Source: Atriophallophorus winterbourni (taxonomy: Eukaryota; Platyhelminthes; Trematoda; Plagiorchiida; Microphallidae). Taken from it: a stretch of 64,000 nucleotides of DNA. Where the stretch lies: the NCBI GenBank assembly GCA_013407085.1, contig JACCGJ010018160.1, forward strand, positions 1-64,000, read 5' to 3'. This document shows positions 21,562 through 32,422 of the stretch, piece by piece (position 1 is the first letter of the stretch; every line of letters begins with the position of its first letter). A program made the translations under genes and the position numbers. Under the pieces are notes generated by a model that was not told where the DNA came from, ran no database searches, and saw only the letters and a list, made by a program, of their open reading frames with translations.

Positions 21562-22011
21562 ATAATATTTTTTTAGAGGATGTTAGGGATCAGATACTTC
21601 TCTGATATGTCTAATTTGGACTTTACTTAAATACGAGATAGAAAAACATAAATTAATTTCGAATAATTAGAGACAAATTACAGGATTTCAAGATAAATGA
21701 CAATATAATTCTATCAAGAATACATAATGAGCGATACAACTTAGTGCATTTCAGTAGCAAGTTGAAAATACATTTCCGGGTTGATAACGTTTTCTAAAAG
21801 ATTGTGAGAAAACAAATTAAATGATTGTGTATTTACATGTCTAGAGACACATTATGAAAAATAATCTAATCATGATCGATCACCTTTAAATCGCAATAAA
21901 TGCACTGTTATTCGTTTCGCATGCAAAATCGCATACACAAGAGATATGTAACTAAGATTTATACTTATGCTGAAATTAAAGGTCAACATTGAATGGTTTT
22001 TACCGCAGAAA
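21562..22011 (+). repeat. 450-bp repeat, also at 61222-61667
   Basis: An AT-rich sequence aligned without large gaps to 61222-61667, ending in both places at the CR1 3' tail that follows TTTTTACCGCAGAAAGTT. It is the left flank of a block whose right flank (27272-28400) also recurs near 61668-64000. Roughly 88-90% identical by eye. Confidence 0.75.
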
Positions 22012-22474
22012 GTTCAAGTTCAAGTTCAAGTTGCACAGAGCTGAAGATCGCCAAAAGACAATCACGCGTTCAGATTGCCTTCGACGGTATGCGGTTGAGC
22101 ACCCGGCACTTCGATATCGAGTATACAGTTCGTACTTTTCACACGTTCTTGTTTCCAAATATCTGGAACGTAAGGTAGGGTTTCTCTTCACCAGCGCGGT
22201 GAGAGCTCAGCTATTCAGGAAACAATGCAATAATATGCGTGAACAATGTGTAGTGTATAAAATCACTAGCCTAGTGGAGGTAAAGTGAAACAGTCATAGA
22301 CTGCATGTGGGCTAATTTACTGTCAGGTTGTCCAGGCCTAGACAGATATGATAAAAATGTAAAAATACGTTTTTTTATGTTTTTTTAAAGTTTTTCATTA
22401 GTCAATATGCGCAAATATGATAGACCATATAACGTCTAATTCCATTTTGAAGCTCAACACATTTGGGAGGCTTA

Positions 22475-25169
22475 CTATACAATCTGGTACCTGTTCCAGA
22501 AGTTGACCACACGGTTGCTGAAAAAGTGCTCACGTGCCAGCAACCTGGGCTTACTCTTAAGAAATTTCATGGAATTACCCCTCGTAGCTGCTTTAGGGGC
22601 AAGTTCAAGGATTTCAGTGATATTATCACCAGTAAGACCTTTTAGATTGTTGAAGGCTTTTATTAGGTCACCTCGCAGCCGCCGTCTCTTTAGTGACAAC
22701 AAACCGAGGTCCTTGAGTCTAGCCTCATAAGTTTTACCTGCCCGACCCTCAACCATCCGAGACGCAAGGCGCTGGACCCTTTCGAGACATGCTATATCCT
22801 CTTTTAAGTACGGTGCCCGGGATTGAACGCATTACTCCAAGTGAGGCCGCACGACTACTTTGTGTAAGGGAATGAATATTGAAGGATTTCGGCACGATAA
22901 CGCTGAGCGAAGTCTGAACAATTCTCTGCGAGCCTTGTTTGCAGCTTAGGCACATTGAGTAGACCATTTAGAATCGCCTGTTATAGTTATACCAAGATTC
23001 TTCACTTTCTGAGCAGCCGATATTCTGATAGTTCCTTCACAAACTCCTAGTTGGGTTGTCGCTAAATCAGTCGTCAGAAGACAGATCTTCCCCAGGTTTA
23101 GTGGCAAGTCCGAAGTCTTTGTCCACTTGATTACTTTTTCTAAATCAGAGATAAGCGTATCTCTACTGTCGGTTCTTAGGATTTTAACATCATCAGAAAA
23201 CAGGAAGCAGCGTAAACACAAGCACGCTGCCAGGTTGTTTACAAAAATAGGAAAACGTAATGGACCAAGCACCGAGCCTCGACGTATTCCACTGAGAATC
23301 AGTGATTATTGCGAGCACTCCCCTGCAATTCTAACAAAGTTAGTGCAATTAGTTAAGAAGCTGTCTAACCATCGATGTAGGTCAACGGTGACGCCACACA
23401 TACTAAGTTTGTGCAAAAGGTACCTATGGTTCATCGAGTCAAATGCCTTTTGAAAATCAAGATAGCAGACTTCGACTACTCTCCCTTCATCGAGGCGTAA
23501 TGTCACTTCGTCCAGAAAGCTTAGAAGATTGGTTAGGCAGGACCTTCCTTTCCAGAATCCGTGCTGGGCATCGGATAGTAAGGTATTGGCTACCAAATAT
23601 TTACATACCTGTTGCCGAATGATTTTTTCCAAGCACTTGCAAAGAATGGTTGTCAGGCTTACTGGCCTGTAGTTGCGTACATCCGAAATGGGACCCTTTT
23701 TGTATATTGCTATTACGGCCGCTCGTTTCCAATCATCCGGTAGTATACCCTGGAGTGAGGTAGCTTCGAAAAGATTTCTGATTGCAAGGCTAACTATATT
23801 CGCGAGCGGTTGAAGAATAGCCGGATGTATACCGTCCGAGCCAGCTGACTCATTTTTGTCCAGCCGCGACAGAACTGTGGTGACCATTCCCTGATTAACC
23901 TCCACCGAGCTAAAGGGAGGTGCTCTGCACTCGTGAGTTTCTAAACAGTTACCTGAATCACGCCGATAAACACTGCAGAAGAATAAATGCAACGCATCGG
24001 CTTTTTCCAATGCATTCAAAGCCGTATTGCCATCGTCCAGCACTAACGTACCTGTTTCTTCTCTTAATGATCGCTTGGACTGAACATAGCCATGAAAAGC
24101 TCTCAAGTTAATCTTTGATTTTTGGCAAGTCGGGATTCGAAGTCCCTTTTAGCTTTCCTTTGCAGCGCAACAGCTGAATTTCTTGTCTGTATGTACTGCA
24201 GTCTAGATCTGTGAGTTCCACAGAATTTGTAAGCCCTCCAGTTACGGTCACGAGATCTAATAGCCTTGCGAATAGACGCGCTCCGCCGGGGTGGTTTTCC
24301 TCGCGTTCTCACTGGTTGTAGAGGAGCAAAATTATCCTGTAGTTGTAAAAGGTTTCCTTTCATAATATTTCACCTGATTTCTACACTAGGTTCTAATTCG
24401 TCTGGTTCCCAACTTGGATTCATTGCTTTAGTTTGTAGTTGGACGATGTCCATTTGACCAAAGTTGCGGGACATCTTTACTTGGGGACTAGGATGCACTA
24501 AAGTTCAGTCAAGAAGAATTACAGCGTGGTCGCTCTTGCCTAGTGGCGAAAGGTGTTTGATTCCATAAATATCTCTTTCATGAGACGATAGAACCAAATC
24601 TAAAGTTGACGGAGTATATCCTGTCCTAAACATTATATGTTCCCTGACATGTTGATAAAAGGCCCCGACATGAAAGCAGTCTAGATATTGCGACTCAACT
24701 GACTGGTGAAGAAATTTCAGTACGTCAATCAATGCCCGGGAGATTGAAGTCTCCGACAATTAGTAATGCGTTGCATTGCCCTTTTAGTACATCCAATGTG
24801 TCCATCAGTATTTGGTCATCTAATGATGAAGCAGTCGGGCTTCTATAAGCACATGCAAGTGCCAGTCTTCTCCTAGCGACAGTAAGAAATACCGATGTTA
24901 GTTGGATTGAGTGAGAATCGATCTTTATCGATGTCTCACTGTAGGGTGAGATCTTCATTTATCATAATTGCCACGCCCCCTCCCGTAGCACCAGTATCCC
25001 TATCCTGACGATAGATGGCATACTTAGTTGATACAAATGACGGAACATGATCATCTGGTTTCAACCATGATTCGGAGATGGAAACTATGTCGACCTGAAT
25101 TTCCAGTGCAGCAAGCTGCAGCTCACACCATTTATTACGTATACGTATACTGCAAGCATTTGTGTACAC
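22475..25169 (-). pseudogene. CR1 ORF2: endonuclease plus reverse transcriptase (frameshifted)
   Basis: The N-terminal apurinic-like endonuclease is spread over three overlapping frames: SISESWL and TGGGVAI (25169-24936), then GDFN (near 24735), then STLDLVLS and SDHAVI (24759-24505); the catalytic motif set is therefore complete though split. A linker follows (24363-24103). The RT frame 24106-23306 holds NYRPVSL, QHGF, SCLTNLL and YLDFQKAFD. The next frame (23272-22946) holds the active-site motif FSDDVK, where FADD or YADD is usual. The C-terminal LKRRRLRGDLIKAF segment is at 22756-22475. At least five frame breaks or stops make it inactive. Domain order and the GSVLGP-type motif place it in the CR1/Jockey group. 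Confidence 0.8.
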
Positions 25170-25198
25170 TACACGGGTATTTCTATTCTGCGCACTTT

Positions 25199-26342
25199 TT
25201 AAACTAACTTTATTCGGGGTGGGAGCACCGTCGCTGATACCCCGTTTTTTAAAACCGGAGAGGTTGATAAGTGGCTAGACTGCCCTTGCGAACGAGCTTG
25301 CACCGGCCTAATGGCAGTTGTACATAGATTTCCCTCGTTCAGAAGCTTACTGAAAAGCGAGTTTTTCATGCGCTCGTATTCTACTGGCGGCCCATTTTGG
25401 AGTACATCTTCACTGACAACTACCGCAGATGACTTAAACATTTTATGGTGGCTAAGGTTGATCCCTTTTATGGGAGTTTTCAAGCCAGTCATAGGCGCTT
25501 TTGAACGCTTTCCATGAAAATGTGGTTGAGGCCCCTTATCTTGGACAACTTTGAATCGCATTTTTGTGTAGCGCTCAAGGTAAGCACTTTTTAAAAGAAG
25601 CGTATCCCTGTCCTGCTGGTTTATAAATTCTACCAAGATCGGACGAGCGCTACTTACAGTTGGGTTCCACCGCCCTACACGATGGACTCTTTTTACCTGG
25701 CAGTTAATTAGCCCTGCCATGCGCAAAATTTTTTGAACCCTGGAACGGTCCATTTGGCGCCATGATTTTCGGCTCTTCCCTATTTAGGATGAGAAGAGTA
25801 CGAGATGGCCTCGTTTCCGCCATTTTATGGGATGCAGCAAGCTTACTAACTTGCTCAGCTAAGTCATTTATTTGCCTTTCTTAAGCAACGTAGTTAGCTT
25901 GCTGTGTTATTACCGGACATTTGCCGTTATCGACGGTTTTCTTTTTAGCGTTTCCCCCCCCGTGTGTTGCTTTTTGATTCTCACCGATGGTACTGCGGAA
26001 GGGGGCCGGGTTTCGTTGACAGGGTGTTTTTTGTACGACCTAGGCGTAGGACAACGGAGAACTCTTACTATTTGCTACAACATTGTTTATACGACTAGCA
26101 GAGGTCCTCAGGAATACTTCCCTTGCGTTTCTCTTACACTTCCAGCATACCCATTCCATGAAAATATTTTTACAATAAGTTTCATAATGCTTGGCAAGAA
26201 TGCCAGAGCATTTTGGATGCGCCCATCTCTGGCACACATCACAAGCTATGCCTTTCACAACCTTCTCACCACATTCAATTGAAATGCAGGGATATGAAAC
26301 TTTAGGCATAGTTCGATTGTTTTTAAAATTTGAATAACACAA
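25199..26342 (-). pseudogene. CR1 ORF1 with PHD-like zinc finger (frameshifted)
   Basis: The first frame (26342-26040) has C..C/C..C/H..C/C..C spacing around IACDVCQRWAHPKCSG and WVCWKCK, the PHD-like finger known from CR1 ORF1 proteins. It ends at a TAG, and a second frame (25753-25199) starts at the ATG at 25753 with a region resembling the nucleic-acid-binding middle of ORF1 (VHRVGRWNP.. ARPILVEF). A segment between the two reads through in another phase and ends in MAPNGPFQGSKNF-like sequence. ORF1 proteins bind the element RNA. The overlap and order before ORF2 support this assignment. Confidence 0.65.
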
Positions 26343-26535
26343 AATTTGAATAGCAATAAATATATATAAATATTTTCAAAAACATAATAGAATATGTTGA
26401 TTCTAGTTACGATGTGTATAAAATGCGATAAATTGATTAACAATTTACAGTAAAATCAGAGAACAGCGATTTGGAAATAGATTATGTGGAAGAGCGTGGG
26501 AATTACAAACAAGTTGAACGTACCGCACGGCGTTC

Positions 26536-27271
26536 AGCTAAGTTCAGTTCAGTTCAGTAGGCACGGGACAGTGAGTGGCTGACAAGCCAATGGAGCGCCC
26601 TGAAGTTCTTTCGGTGGAAAGCAGCGGAGAAGCACTCACCACGGCCAAAGGGTCAATCCTTTTTCTCCGTGTGAAACCTCTGATGGTCGTGGGACTAGGA
26701 GAATGTAGTTGAGGAGCACCGCGCTATAATCGATGCACTGCCAAAAAATAATTTTCTTTCTTTTTTATTTGCAATCTCTGATGATCGCGGTGCCAGGCGC
26801 TATACCGGATAGTAGTAGGACAGCAACGCGCAATAATCGATGCTGGAAAAAAGAAAAGGCAGTTTCTCGTCACCAGCACGGTGAGAGGTCAGCTGATGGA
26901 GAATCAAGAATAAGAAGATGCTCTTAATTTGCTACAATGAATAGCGAGCAAGATGGAGGACAACCTAAGCATGGTAATCATGGGATGTAATCAATGAATA
27001 ACTTACCCCAGTCATGGTCTAAATACTGCTTGAAATTGAGACGGAACTACAGGAGATAAGTTCTTCAGGGAGCTTGTTTTAGAAGTTGACCACCCTGGAG
27101 CTGAAAACGTTTTTCCTAGAATCTAGTCGACATCGTTCCTTAGCAAGCTTGAGTGCGTGTCCGCGAGTGTCCAGCTTAGGACTTAAGGTAAAGATGTTAT
27201 CTGGATTAACGCCGCTCAAACCCTTTAAGATCTTGAAGGTTTCAATCAAATCACCTCTCAAACGACGACGC
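26536..27271 (-). pseudogene. 5'-truncated CR1 copy with 3' UTR
   Basis: The minus-strand frame 27261-27079 encodes the RT C-terminal run MRGDLIETFKILKGLSG and ends near VVNF. It is followed by a 3' UTR of about 480 bp that ends in TTCAG repeats at 26536-26560 (plus strand). The same coding end and UTR occur on the plus strand at 62430-63158. The two copies are close relatives in opposite orientation, 35 kb apart. Confidence 0.8.
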
Positions 27272-27394
27272 TAAGTTCAGTTCAGCTTCTTTCAGTTTGC
27301 ACAGGACAGTGAGTGAATAACGAGCCAGTCGAACATCCAGAATTTCTTTTGGTTGAAAGCATTAGAGAAGCACCCACCACTGCTAATACAGATA
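27272..27394 (-). repeat. Isolated CR1 3' tail
   Basis: Starts with TTCAGTTCAG and continues TTTGCACAGGACAGTGAGTG, the complement of the CR1 3' end, for only 120 bp. The same fragment is at 61668-61795. The complete CR1 copies at 22012 and 26536 appear to have landed in or beside this older tail. Confidence 0.65.
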
Positions 27395-27775
27395 TTGATA
27401 TTTTCCGTTTCAAATTTTCGAAGATCACGACGCCAATTGCTAGTTCAGTTCACTTTATAGCAAATTCTGAAGTGTTATATTTTTCATCATCTCAATTCGT
27501 TAAATTAGACATTATTGTTTCGTTTCGATTGCCCATAACGCCATGTTGATTTATCACTCACATTTCACCGATTTTCTGTTCGTTAACTAAGTGAACGATG
27601 CTCACCTTTTGAATACCGTTTGTAAATAATCAACTCACACATTAATTACAATACACTCTTTGTCCACGCACGGTTTTCGTTCTTCTGTGGTTGTCTGGGA
27701 GTCAAAAATTGTATATGGATATAACTGGAATACACGCGGTCTTAAAATCCATCACTTCTTATGCACTACAAGTTT
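27395..27775. repeat. AT-rich repeat R (also 63160-63540 and, diverged, 28430-28660)
   Basis: Shares the landmarks TTCGTTAAATTAGACRTTAT, GATTTATCACTC, GAATACCGTTTGTA and GTCCACGCACGGTTTTCGTT with 63160-63540. A more decayed relative is at 28430-28660. Function and class are unknown; it could be an LTR or an unannotated short element. Confidence 0.6.
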
Positions 27776-28400
27776 GGTTGGCACAGAACTGTAAATGGCT
27801 GATGAGACAATCAAGCGTACAGAATTTCTGTCTGTGAAAAGCTTCTAATGGAGCGCCTAGAACTGCCAACGTTGGTTCACTGTTCTCTGGTATCCTCGTC
27901 GTACGCGATGATACGTCAGGTGTTTTCCAGGCCTTCCTTCGGTCGGTTGTATTAATGGAACCACGTCTTAACACCTATATTGGAAAATGGAAAGCAGTTT
28001 CTTTTCATCATCACGATTAGAGGTGAGCTGAAGAAGAATCATGTATAAAAAACATGAAACTCAAGCATTTACTTTCATTACGGGATAACGCTTGAAAAGG
28101 GAGCTCTGCCTGAGATTGAATAGCAATAAGGAAGATTACTCGGGAAATTAATTACCTCGGCTTGATCTAAATCCCGTATAAAACTCGCGAAAGAACAGTT
28201 TTAAAAATTTGGCAACCTTATTCTGAAAAACTGTTTCCTAGAGTCTAGCCGACATCGATTTTACTAAGTTTAAGTGAATGGATCCAGGTGACAGAAATTT
28301 ATCTCAGCTAGCACAGTCGTTCATCAGAATGCCACTCAACCACTTTAAGATCATAGACTTTTCAAATAAGTCACTTTGTAAACGACGGCGCTTAAAGGTG
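27776..28400 (-). pseudogene. Old CR1 3' fragment
   Basis: Starts with TTGGCACAGAACTGTAAATGG, a decayed version of the CR1 3' terminus, and runs upstream into the RT C-terminal coding end (degenerate version of the TTTAAGATC..TTTCAAATAAGTCAC region and the CGACGGCG end at about 28393). Its counterpart at 63541-64000 runs off the window. Confidence 0.65.
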
Positions 28401-30049
28401 TAGCGATTTGTACATACTTATGTTTGTATCACTTTTATAAATTAATTTATAAATTATCGTTTTGTTACGATAATCGCTATTAACTTTTCGATCTATCAAT
28501 TTCTTCTTGTCTTTATCACTCATAGACTATCGATCTTCCGTTCGTGAAATGAGTTGTTGTTACTTATCCTTTGTATCGCATTCTGTAAATACTCAATAAT
28601 TATCAATATACTTTGATTCGCGCGTTTCCTGGTTCTGCTGGTTGTTTGTGAATCAAGACGGTCAACATAAAAATTAACGTGTTATCGCATCTTCTAGCTT
28701 TGCGGATTATTTGTCCTTGATTGACTTGAGACAGGAGTTTTGTTGTTGAATAAATTTGTATGTGTGTGATAATTGCACCGGACACTAAATCTTTACATTT
28801 TGTGAATTTGTCTATTCGTCCTGCATTCCTTATAACATTTCCTGTTATACCTTGCGCTTATATACTACAAGAAAGAAATGATCTAGAGACTTCAGGAGTG
28901 TAGCGTAAGGTTTCCTTCGCTGACCCTCAGTCATGCAAGTTGTGATACGCTGTGCTCTTTTAGGTAAAAAAGATATCATTTTTTTAGTAAGAGGGCCACG
29001 TCAATCAAGGCAGACGACAATCCATCACTGAAAATCAGGAATAAAAGAGGACCGAGTACCGATCAGCGGGGGGTTCTCATAGTAGGAACAGTACAGTATA
29101 TCATTTCTTGTAGGTTGGTCAATAAATTTCTTATATCATAGTAAGTCAATCGTTCTAGTGAAAGGTGTATAGCAGCTGTGATGTGCAGGATCGTGCCAGT
29201 TAAATTTTAGCATGTTGAAGTCACCAGCAATAAGTTCATATTTCGCGTGGTGTAGAGATGCTGCTATAAACGCATTAATTAAGGAATCCATTTCAGAGAT
29301 TGTTGAAGACGGTTAATAATAAATACAACCTATTGGGAGATCTAAGGATGGTAATACAATCCATGGTAATACAATCCATACAATCCAAGGTCGTGCATCA
29401 AGGAACCCGGATGCGTTAATCTGATAAACTTCACATTGTCGCTCGAAAATGAAGTTTGGGTACTTCAGAGGACAGGCCATCATTGAAAATCAGGAATAGA
29501 AGTGGACGGAACGTTGAGGCACCCGGGTGATCACATCGGTTGGACTAGAGAACCTGGGTACTACCGGAACCCTGAATGACCTATGTGTATGGAATGCTTT
29601 TACAAAGCAATTATATTACCTCTTTTGCGTTTTGCTGCATGCTCAATGTCTTGGAATCGGAGACTCATGGATTCATAAGCCTCGCTGAAATTTGGGTAGA
29701 AGGCCTAAACTGGTTTTTATTTGTCTAACTTTTTAGTGGCAGTATTAAGAAAACTTAAAAGGTTTGTCAGGCAAGATCTCATATCAAGAAATACAAGTTG
29801 AGTTACAGTAAGCAGAGAATACCGATGAAGATGCTGACAGAAGTTGTCACGCAATAGTTTTTCCAATACTGTGAAGACGATGCTAGTCAGGAAATGAGAA
29901 TCAAACAGAAGAGATGTTTATTAATAGGAAGAAAACGTGATTGCATATTTTGAAGGTAACCGAAAATTAAGTATAGATTAAAATACCAGCATTAACCGTA
30001 CACTCTATTGTCATCCAATACACGGGAATGTGTGATGATAAACACGATA
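28401..30049 (-). other. Relic CR1 DNA and repeat R relic
   Basis: 28430-28660 is a diverged copy of repeat R. At 29020-29080 and again at 29480-29530 the minus strand carries decayed CR1 RT sequence (ATCAGGAATARAAG, the complement of the region coding LFLIF after GSVLGP). Frames are destroyed throughout. From about 29600 to 30049 I see nothing recognisable. Confidence 0.5.
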
Positions 30050-30242
30050 TCGATCGAATAAATTGTTTCTTATAATGTCCATTTATTTCTGTTGAAAAGA
30101 TGTATGGAACCACTGCTCTAGTATCAAAATTACAGAAATCTTCATTTAAATGTGGAAGGAATATAAAATCTATTTGAATCGTTTCATGTAACACATTTTT
30201 CCAATCTTTTATTATTTTAGTTTTATTTGTGATTGTTATACC

Positions 30243-31787
30243 TGTGGTTTACTACTACTGGCCCAGCCGTGGGTTTGACAGAACACAATCGTTGCGGAAC
30301 TCGTCTATTCACCGAATGCAAAGAATATCACAAGTGAGCGACTGCGTGAATATCTCAGTGAGTGAAAATCATAATTTGAACTCACCATCGATATTGATTG
30401 GTGATTATTCGATAGTTCGTTCGCTGTCTATACAACAAAGGGTGCCCTTCTAACACATTTCCGATTAAGCTTGGTTGTGGTGAGGTTACTGAAACACGTC
30501 GTCGATCGACCCACCTTCTTGGTTTGCATTCCGCGGAATTAATTTGAGGCGGCTCTTCTTTGGCTGAATTTCCATCTTCTGAGGTCTCGAAGGTGGCCAA
30601 GACAGGATAGGGATCATTGAACACTGATTTCCTAAAATAGTTTGTGCGGCAGTATTTTTCGTTATGCCCGTTTTCTGTTGCACTTCTGGCATCGGTGCTA
30701 CTTGAATATGCAATAACGCACATAGTGCCATTCGTCACATTGACAACATTGGGATGGAGGCTAGGTGTGTTGATCGACACGATGATAATTCAGCCGGCTA
30801 CTTTGGTGCTTGACGACTAAAACCACCGGCTCCTTCTGGCAGGGGGTTTGCTCGACCAGCGCAGTATCAGGCATCTAATTTAGCAGTCTCTGGCATTCGG
30901 TTTAGACTGACATCATGTTGATGTTTGAATCTTGATCGAGTCGTTACAGTAGTCTTGTGCGAATCTCTTGATTCTTCTCTGACTGCGAACCACATACAAA
31001 TATCAGTGATTAAATTTGGTCTTCAGTCATATCTTTGAACTTGAACTGTTCACAAGCTCTATTAAATTTTCCTGCATAAGTCACAAATTCATCGCAATCC
31101 TTCTTGACTAATTTCATGCAGTTAAATCGTCTGTTCAACAAAGAAGACTGTTGACAAACGATTCCTTCTAGCAGTTGTACAATCTGGTCAACAGTGAATG
31201 CACTTAGGGATTTTCGCAAAATGAAGTTGGTAAACTTCTCATGTTCCAACGTGGCCAGTTTTCTCAGCAGCAGTTTCGTTTTTTGACAATCATCTGCGTT
31301 GTCGAGGTCGGATTGAAAACTATCTTTGAGTCTCTTGAGCCAAGATTTGTAATTGAATTGGGGGATGCTGTTGAAGATTGCATCCACTGCTGGGCTTTGT
31401 ACGCCAGTCTTCTTGTCTTCAGAAATGACACTCAGATTTTTCAAAAGTTTCTGTATCAACTAGGCTTGAGTTTCTTCGAATGGGCGTTGCTGTTGCTGAA
31501 ATATTGATTTTACGTCTGCTGTGATTGCCATTTCAAATTGCTGGGCTCTTTTCTTCCCGTCGCCAAGTTGTCATATATGTGATTTGCTACTGGCCCAGCC
31601 GTAATTTTGACAGAACACAACCGTTGCAGAACTCTTCTATTCACCAAATGCAAAGAATATCACAAGTGAGCGACTGCGTAAATATCACAGTGAGTGAAAA
31701 TCATAATTTGAACTCACCATCGATATTGATTGGTGATTTATCGATAGTTCGTTCGCTGTCTATACAGTAGAGGGTGCCCTCTTAACA
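30243..31787 (-). mobile_element. Gag-only gypsy-like LTR element, copy 2
   Basis: Terminal repeats at 30243-30455 and 31579-31787 flank a gag-like minus-strand frame with no pol. It is the counterpart of 7845-9385. The LTRs here are more complete (213 and 209 bp). Comparison of the two copies shows about 10% difference, more than the right half of the duplication. Confidence 0.7.
30382..31532 (-). pseudogene. Gag-like protein of gypsy-like element, copy 2 (broken)
   Basis: The likely original start is the ATG at 31532, but a TAG follows after about 23 codons; the longest frame (31459-31010) covers the capsid-like domain (SWLKRLKDSFQSDLDNADD) and extends beyond copy 1 to CMKLVKKDCDEFVTYAGKFN and CEQFKFKDM, which matches gypsy gag order. 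A 13-residue part of the capsid region found in copy 1 is deleted near 31345. The tail with AKEEPPQINSAECKPRR is read at 30780-30382. The zinc-knuckle region is decayed between them. Not functional. Confidence 0.65.
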
Positions 31788-32422
31788 GTGATAAGAATAT
31801 CAGTGCATTTCATGATGCAAATCCGATACTCGGAAATCTTAATGCCAAATTTACTAATTTCCGTTTTGTGAATTTTTTAAAATATGCCGGTGAATTTTTA
31901 TTATGAAGATATCGCAACAGGGTTAAATTTTTCTGCTCTTTCGCTTTCAATTCAGAAAATATTTCAAGTCCACTATAAATATGAAACAAATAAGGGAATG
32001 TCGTTTCATGATACAAGTATATTTGCCATTACTGCTAAAAATCCGCTGATCGCTCATCATCGATGAGTGATTTTGAAGAGTTCCATAATCCAATTTTCAA
32101 AAATCGAGATTTTGGAAGCAGATGCCCATCAATAAAATTGATAACGCTTTGTTTCCAAACTTTTGGAAAAAAATGTAAAGTTATGCACATTTTGCTAGAG
32201 TTTTAATATCAAATCTCTAATTATTCAATAAAAAAACTGGTTCTTATATACGTTGATGTTAAATAAAAATTATTTGTCCACGCGAGTTATAAACGGATTA
32301 GAAATTCGAACTGAAATAGTAGGAAAAATCTTGTTGAGTGACTTCATTTATTTCAGAAATAGGCACGGTGGGAAAATCAGGATTAAGCTTCGAAGCACAA
32401 TTTACGATCATTGTCAAATCAA

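Larger units (their letters stand above)
22012..26345 (-). mobile_element. CR1-type non-LTR retrotransposon, near full length
   Basis: A 4.3-kb minus-strand element. Its 3' end on the plus strand is a run of TTCAAG repeats at 22012-22032, the short tandem tail that CR1 elements carry instead of poly(A). Upstream on the minus strand are, in order, the reverse-transcriptase C-terminal region, RT domain, endonuclease, and an ORF1 with a zinc finger. All frames are broken. No polyadenylate tract and no clear target duplication were found. The neighbour at 26536-27394 is another CR1 end in the same orientation. Confidence 0.8.
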
